From positions 1 through 64,000 of the forward strand of contig NZ_AQPN01000012.1 of NCBI RefSeq assembly GCF_000403135.1: a stretch of DNA of 64,000 nt. The letters run 5' to 3'. This DNA comes from Arcticibacter svalbardensis MN12-7 (lineage in GTDB: Bacteria > Bacteroidota > Bacteroidia > Sphingobacteriales > Sphingobacteriaceae). The first letter of the stretch is position 1. Every line of letters begins with the position of its first letter. Positions 59,669-64,000 of this stretch are shown piece by piece. A program made the translations under genes and the position numbers. Below the pieces are notes generated by a model. The model made no database searches and was not told where the DNA came from. It saw only the letters and a program-made list of their open reading frames with translations.

Positions 59669-61387
59669 ATGAACACAGAATTACTTGGAATAATTACCAC
59701 CTATCTGATTACTTTGCTGATAGGCATTCCACTGGGAATATACCTGGCTAAAGTATTTGCCGGAGAGAAAGTTTGGACTGACTTTCTCCTACCTATTGAA
59801 AAAATTATCTATCGCTTGTCGGGGATTCGCCAAACTGAACAGATGAATTGGAAACAGCATATGAAAGCGATGCTGACTATAAATTCAGTATGGCTGATCT
59901 ACGGATTTTTCGTGCTGATTAATCAGGACAAGCTTCCATTAAATCCGGATGGAAATCCAGGACAAACACCTGATTTGGCATTTAATACCATTATTAGCTT
60001 TGTGGTGAACTGCAATCTTCAGCATTATTCCGGAGAAAGTGGCTTGACCTATTTCACACAGCATTTTATAATTATGTTTTTGCAGTTTGTAAGTGCGGCA
60101 ACCGGTATTGCCTCTGCGGTTGTGTTGTTTAAAGCTTTCAGAGAAAAATCAGTTTCTCAGCTTGGTAACTTCTGGGAGTTTTTTGTTAAGTCAATAACCC
60201 GTTTGCTTCTGCCTCTTTCCATAGTAGTAGCTTTAATCCTTACGTTTAATGGAACGCCAAGTTCTTATGAGGGAAAGGATCAATACATCTCCTTACAAGG
60301 TGATACAATAGCCGTTTCAAGAGGACCGGCAGCGGCCATGATTGCAATTAAACATTTGGGTACAAATGGCGGTGGATGGTTTGGTGTGAATTCTTCACAT
60401 CCGCTTGAAAATCCCAATTATTTAACCAATATGGTTGAACTAATCGCACAGGTGATTATTCCCATTGCCATGGTCATTGCTTTCGGCTATTTTATCAGAC
60501 GTAAAAAACTCGGATGGATCATCTTTGGGGTGATGACATTTGGAATGCTCCTCCTTTTGATTCCTACAATTAGCTCGGAGCTTGGCGGAAGTCCTGCTAT
60601 CGCTCAATTGGGTGTAAGTCAGCATACCGGTGCAATGGAGGGGAAAGAGGTTCGGTTTGGTCCTGCTGCTTCGGCATACTGGAGTACGGTTACGACCATT
60701 ATATCGACCGGATCAGTAAATAGTATGCATGATAGCACGATGCCTTTGACAGGAGCATTGCAATTGTTAGGCATGATGATCAACTCTTTTTATGGTGGTT
60801 GCGGAGTGGGGATACTCAACTACTTCATCTATTTAATCATTGCGGTATTCATTTCTGGATTGATGGTCGGTCGTACCCCTGAGTTTCTGGGGCATAAAGT
60901 GGAGGCTAGAGAAGTGAAAATAGCCGCATTGATTACCTTGCTTAGTCCTTTTCTGATATTAGCAGGAACTGCTGCTGCCAGTTACGTATTTGGCAATTAT
61001 GGAGATGCCGATTGGGCAGTTAAACCTGCCAACTGGCTCAATAACCCTGGTTTTCATGGTTTCTCCGAAATGTTATATGAAATAACCTCTGCAAATGCAA
61101 ACAACGGATCAGGGTTTGAAGGTTTAGGCGATAATAATATTTTCTGGAATATCTCCAGCGGAATCGTCCTAATCTTCTCACGTTTTCTACCCATCATAGG
61201 CCCTATAGCTATTGCCGGACTGCTGGGACAGAAAAAATACATTCCTGAATCAGCTGGTACGCTTCGTGCGGACACGATCACCTTTGGAATAATGACCCTA
61301 GCCGTTATCGTGGTGTTAACTGCTCTATCTTATTTCCCTGCTTTGGCTCTCGGCCCATTAGCAGAATACTTTACTATGCTTAAATAA
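59669..61387 (+). CDS. kdpA: Potassium-transporting ATPase subunit A
   Basis: KdpA is the K+ channel-like subunit of the high-affinity Kdp pump. The 572-aa protein has about ten transmembrane helices and four selectivity-filter loops: [20 protein letters not shown] near residue 112, [20 protein letters not shown] near 230, [15 protein letters not shown] near 349 and [15 protein letters not shown] near 473. It is followed by kdpB after 14 bp. Confidence 0.97.
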   Translation: MNTELLGIITTYLITLLIGIPLGIYLAKVFAGEKVWTDFLLPIEKIIYRLSGIRQTEQMNWKQHMKAMLTINSVWLIYGFFVLINQDKLPLNPDGNPGQTPDLAFNTIISFVVNCNLQHYSGESGLTYFTQHFIIMFLQFVSAATGIASAVVLFKAFREKSVSQLGNFWEFFVKSITRLLLPLSIVVALILTFNGTPSSYEGKDQYISLQGDTIAVSRGPAAAMIAIKHLGTNGGGWFGVNSSHPLENPNYLTNMVELIAQVIIPIAMVIAFGYFIRRKKLGWIIFGVMTFGMLLLLIPTISSELGGSPAIAQLGVSQHTGAMEGKEVRFGPAASAYWSTVTTIISTGSVNSMHDSTMPLTGALQLLGMMINSFYGGCGVGILNYFIYLIIAVFISGLMVGRTPEFLGHKVEAREVKIAALITLLSPFLILAGTAAASYVFGNYGDADWAVKPANWLNNPGFHGFSEMLYEITSANANNGSGFEGLGDNNIFWNISSGIVLIFSRFLPIIGPIAIAGLLGQKKYIPESAGTLRADTITFGIMTLAVIVVLTALSYFPALALGPLAEYFTMLK

Positions 61388-61401
61388 AATCTTGTAACAA
61401 G

Positions 61402-63441
61402 ATGAGAACGCAATCCAATCAATTATTTCAACCGGCACTGGTAAGTGCAGCGTTGAAACAATCTTTCATAAAACTGAACCCCCGTAGCATGATCAAGAAT
61501 CCGGTCATGTTTACAGTAGAAATCGGAACGGCAGTTATGCTGGCAGTCTCCGTTTATTCGCTTACAGCAACAGGACAGGGGTCTTTTGCCTACAATGCAA
61601 CCATTTTCGTCCTGCTCTTGCTTACTGTGTTGTTTGCCAACTTTGCCGAAGCACTAGCCGAAGCGAGAGGAAAGGCACAGGCAGATAGCTTGCGTAAAAC
61701 CAGGGAAGACACGCCTGCAAAATTCCTTACCAAAGACGGCAAAGTAGAACTTCGTTCATCCAATCAGCTCCTCAAAGGTGATGTCTTTGTTTGTGAAGAA
61801 GGGGATACTATTCCAACTGATGGAGAAATCATAGAAGGGATCGCAACCATTGATGAATCAGCGATTACAGGAGAATCTGCACCCGTAATCAGAGAATCAG
61901 GAGGAGATAAATCTTCTGTTACTGGAGGAACCAAGGTGTTGTCGGATCAAATTAAAGTGAGGGTAACCACCCAACCAGGCGAAAGCTTTTTGGATAAGAT
62001 GATCGCATTGGTAGAAGGAGCTTCCCGTCAAAAGACGCCGAATGAGATCGCATTGACTATTCTACTGGCCAGCTTTACTCTGGTATTTATAATCGTATGT
62101 ATCTCGCTGAAGCCATTTGCCGATTATGCCAATACGCCTATTACGGTTGCTGCGCTAATTTCACTCTTTGTTTGTCTTATTCCTACAACGATCGGCGGAC
62201 TTCTTTCCGCGATTGGTATAGCAGGAATGGATCGTGCTTTACGTGCTAATGTGATTACTAAATCCGGAAAGGCCGTTGAAACCGCAGGAGATATCGATAC
62301 CTTATTGCTGGATAAAACAGGTACAATCACGATAGGAAACCGAAAGGCCACTCGCTTCTATGCAGCCCCAGGCATTACCGAAGATCATTTTGTACGCAGT
62401 AGTTTGTTAGCCTCCATATCAGATGAAACTCCTGAAGGAAAATCCATTGTTGAACTGGCAAATCAAATCTTAAATCAAAATACAGCGAATCTTCCTGATC
62501 AATCTGCATTGACTTTTGTGAAATTCACTGCTGAAACCCGTTCAAGTGGTGTAGACCTTCAAGATGGAACTCAAATCAGAAAAGGGGCATCAGACTCTAT
62601 CCGAAACATTGCTGTAAAAGCGGGTAATGAATTCCCTGAATCGGTAGGTAATGACGTTACTCACATCTCCACCAACGGAGGAACACCGTTGGTGGTATCC
62701 GAAAATTCGAGAATACTTGGTGTAATCGAACTGCAGGATATTATCAAACCGGGCATTCAGGAACGGTTTGAACGGCTACGTAAAATGGGCGTGAAAACCG
62801 TTATGGTAACAGGTGATAACCCATTAACTGCTAAGTACATTGCAGAAAAAGCTGGTGTAGACGACTTTATCGCAGAAGCAAAACCCGAAGATAAGATGAA
62901 TTACATCAAACATGAGCAATCACTAGGAAAACTGGTTGCCATGATGGGCGATGGAACGAATGATGCTCCTGCTCTTGCACAGGCGGATGTGGGTGTGGCA
63001 ATGAATAGTGGAACTCAGGCAGCAAAAGAGGCTGGTAATATGGTCGATCTGGATAATGATCCGACCAAACTGATTGAGATCATTGAAATTGGAAAACAAC
63101 TGTTGATTACACGTGGTACTTTAACCACCTTTTCCATAGCCAATGATGTTGCGAAGTATTTCGCTATTGTTCCTGCACTGTTTATCGCTTCCATACCTGC
63201 TTTACAGGGATTAAATATCATGCATCTGCATAGTCCGGAAAGCGCGATCCTGTCTGCTGTCATTTTCAATGCGATTATCATTCCATTCCTGATCCCGCTG
63301 GCTCTAAAAGGAGTGGCATATAAACCACTTGGAGCTAGTGCTTTGCTCCGCAGAAATCTGTTGATCTATGGTTTAGGCGGTGTTATTGTCCCTTTTATTG
63401 GCATAAAGGCAATAGACCTTTTAATAGCTGTTTTTATATAA
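61402..63441 (+). CDS. kdpB: Potassium-transporting ATPase subunit B
   Basis: KdpB is the P-type ATPase subunit that couples ATP hydrolysis to K+ uptake. The 679-aa protein has the phosphorylation site D304 in [10 protein letters not shown], the actuator loop TGESAPVI near residue 155, the hinge [11 protein letters not shown] near 470 and [20 protein letters not shown] near 513. It lies between kdpA and kdpC in an operon. The kdpDE sensor pair is not in the window. Confidence 0.97.
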   Translation: MRTQSNQLFQPALVSAALKQSFIKLNPRSMIKNPVMFTVEIGTAVMLAVSVYSLTATGQGSFAYNATIFVLLLLTVLFANFAEALAEARGKAQADSLRKTREDTPAKFLTKDGKVELRSSNQLLKGDVFVCEEGDTIPTDGEIIEGIATIDESAITGESAPVIRESGGDKSSVTGGTKVLSDQIKVRVTTQPGESFLDKMIALVEGASRQKTPNEIALTILLASFTLVFIIVCISLKPFADYANTPITVAALISLFVCLIPTTIGGLLSAIGIAGMDRALRANVITKSGKAVETAGDIDTLLLDKTGTITIGNRKATRFYAAPGITEDHFVRSSLLASISDETPEGKSIVELANQILNQNTANLPDQSALTFVKFTAETRSSGVDLQDGTQIRKGASDSIRNIAVKAGNEFPESVGNDVTHISTNGGTPLVVSENSRILGVIELQDIIKPGIQERFERLRKMGVKTVMVTGDNPLTAKYIAEKAGVDDFIAEAKPEDKMNYIKHEQSLGKLVAMMGDGTNDAPALAQADVGVAMNSGTQAAKEAGNMVDLDNDPTKLIEIIEIGKQLLITRGTLTTFSIANDVAKYFAIVPALFIASIPALQGLNIMHLHSPESAILSAVIFNAIIIPFLIPLALKGVAYKPLGASALLRRNLLIYGLGGVIVPFIGIKAIDLLIAVFI

Positions 63442-63451
63442 TTCTACACTG

Positions 63452-64000
63452 ATGAAAAAATATATCTTTCAATCTATCCGTCTCACACTGGTCCTGCTGG
63501 TTTTATTAGGTGTGATCTATCCTTTAATTATTGCCTTCGCAGGCCGGTTTGCCAAGGGTGAAGGCAACGGCGAAGCCGTCCTGCTGAATGGCAAAAAGGT
63601 AGGGTATGCCAACATTGGGCAATCTTTTACAGAACCACAGTATTTCTGGGGCCGTCCATCTGCTGCTAATTACAATGCAGCAGGTTCTGCAGGATCTAAT
63701 AAAGGTCCTTCTAATGTGGATTATTTAAAAGATGTGGAAAACCGGATTGACACCCTGCTGAAGTATAATCCAGGGTTGAAGCGCTCTGATATTCCGGCTG
63801 ATCTGGTTACCGCATCCGGTAGTGGACTTGATCCTGATATTTCCGTACAGGCGGCTATTATCCAAATTAAAAGGGTTGCCAACGTTAGAAACCTGAGCCT
63901 GGAGCAGGTACAGCAGGTAGTTAAAAATGCAACTACCCCGCCTTTATTGGGTCTGCTCGGACCTGAAAAAGTAAATGTACTTCAACTGAATTTATCATTA
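63452..64000 (+). CDS. kdpC: Potassium-transporting ATPase subunit C (runs off window end)
   Basis: An open frame of 183 codons continues to the last base. It has an N-terminal transmembrane helix (SIRLTLVLLVLLGVIYPLII), then the KdpC core with GQSFTEPQYFWGRPSAANYN near residue 57, DIPADLVTASGSGLDPDIS near 116 and VQAAIIQIKRVANVR. KdpC inserts between KdpA and KdpB and raises nucleotide affinity. Family members end at about 185-190 residues, so only a few codons are missing beyond the edge. It starts 10 bp after kdpB. Confidence 0.93.
   Translation, partial: MKKYIFQSIRLTLVLLVLLGVIYPLIIAFAGRFAKGEGNGEAVLLNGKKVGYANIGQSFTEPQYFWGRPSAANYNAAGSAGSNKGPSNVDYLKDVENRIDTLLKYNPGLKRSDIPADLVTASGSGLDPDISVQAAIIQIKRVANVRNLSLEQVQQVVKNATTPPLLGLLGPEKVNVLQLNLSL

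Noticed and set aside
1-64000. tRNA, rRNA or CRISPR array
   Set aside because: No tRNA T-arm with matching acceptor ends, no rRNA-like sequence, and no set of regularly spaced direct repeats was found on either strand by reading.

Overview
The window looks like chromosome of a Bacteroidetes, most likely a Pedobacter-like Sphingobacteriaceae. The signs are a SusC/SusD pair, DUF4296 and DUF5686 proteins, an Hc1-like histone, a MutS2 with a Smr tail, promoter -7 boxes of the form TAnnTTTG, and few Shine-Dalgarno sequences. Assignments rest on motifs, lengths and gene order read by eye; no database search was possible.

Layout. 0-6 kb: sugar use, with a TrmH-type RNA methyltransferase and galK, then a LacI-family regulator divergent from xylB-xylA with a candidate operator between them. 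6-14 kb: a DMT transporter, a large hybrid sensor kinase, and a tesA-like lipoprotein divergent from an ABC ATPase/permease pair, the same arrangement as E. coli tesA/ybbAP. 13.8-17 kb: an AT-rich accessory island holding a long hairpin, a frameshifted IS3 remnant, a two-gene HTH/nucleotidyltransferase module with a palindromic operator, an orphan ORF and a promoter with no clear gene. 17-35 kb: mostly housekeeping, including UMF1 transporter, LutA-like protein, thrS-infC-rpmI-rplT, peroxiredoxin, aspartokinase, YggS, mutS2, a DsbD split over two genes, and a histone-like protein.

35-39 kb: a cluster that looks like a nitric-oxide / Fe-S damage response. It holds a DUF1858-DUF2249 protein, a polytopic haem-oxidase-like membrane protein, a DUF59 Fe-S factor, a DUF2249-RIC di-iron repair protein and an Rrf2 regulator with three cysteines. 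Both transcription units carry the same 26-bp inverted repeat in the promoter, and the regulator has its own different palindrome. This is the most coherent regulatory system in the window.

39-49 kb: YtxH protein, PAS histidine kinase, FMN reductase, DUF5686 outer-membrane protein, M3 peptidase, BrkB-family membrane protein and a trans-sulfuration enzyme. 49-58 kb: a minus-strand operon of susC, susD, an S9 peptidase and a serine hydrolase, probably for peptide capture and breakdown. 58-59.3 kb: a relic of the Bacteroidetes arginine operon, with an intact GNAT gene followed by a broken argE. 59.4-64 kb: the Kdp potassium pump (a 27-aa mini-ORF, kdpF, kdpA, kdpB, kdpC), with kdpC running to the window edge. 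No tRNA, rRNA or CRISPR array was seen.
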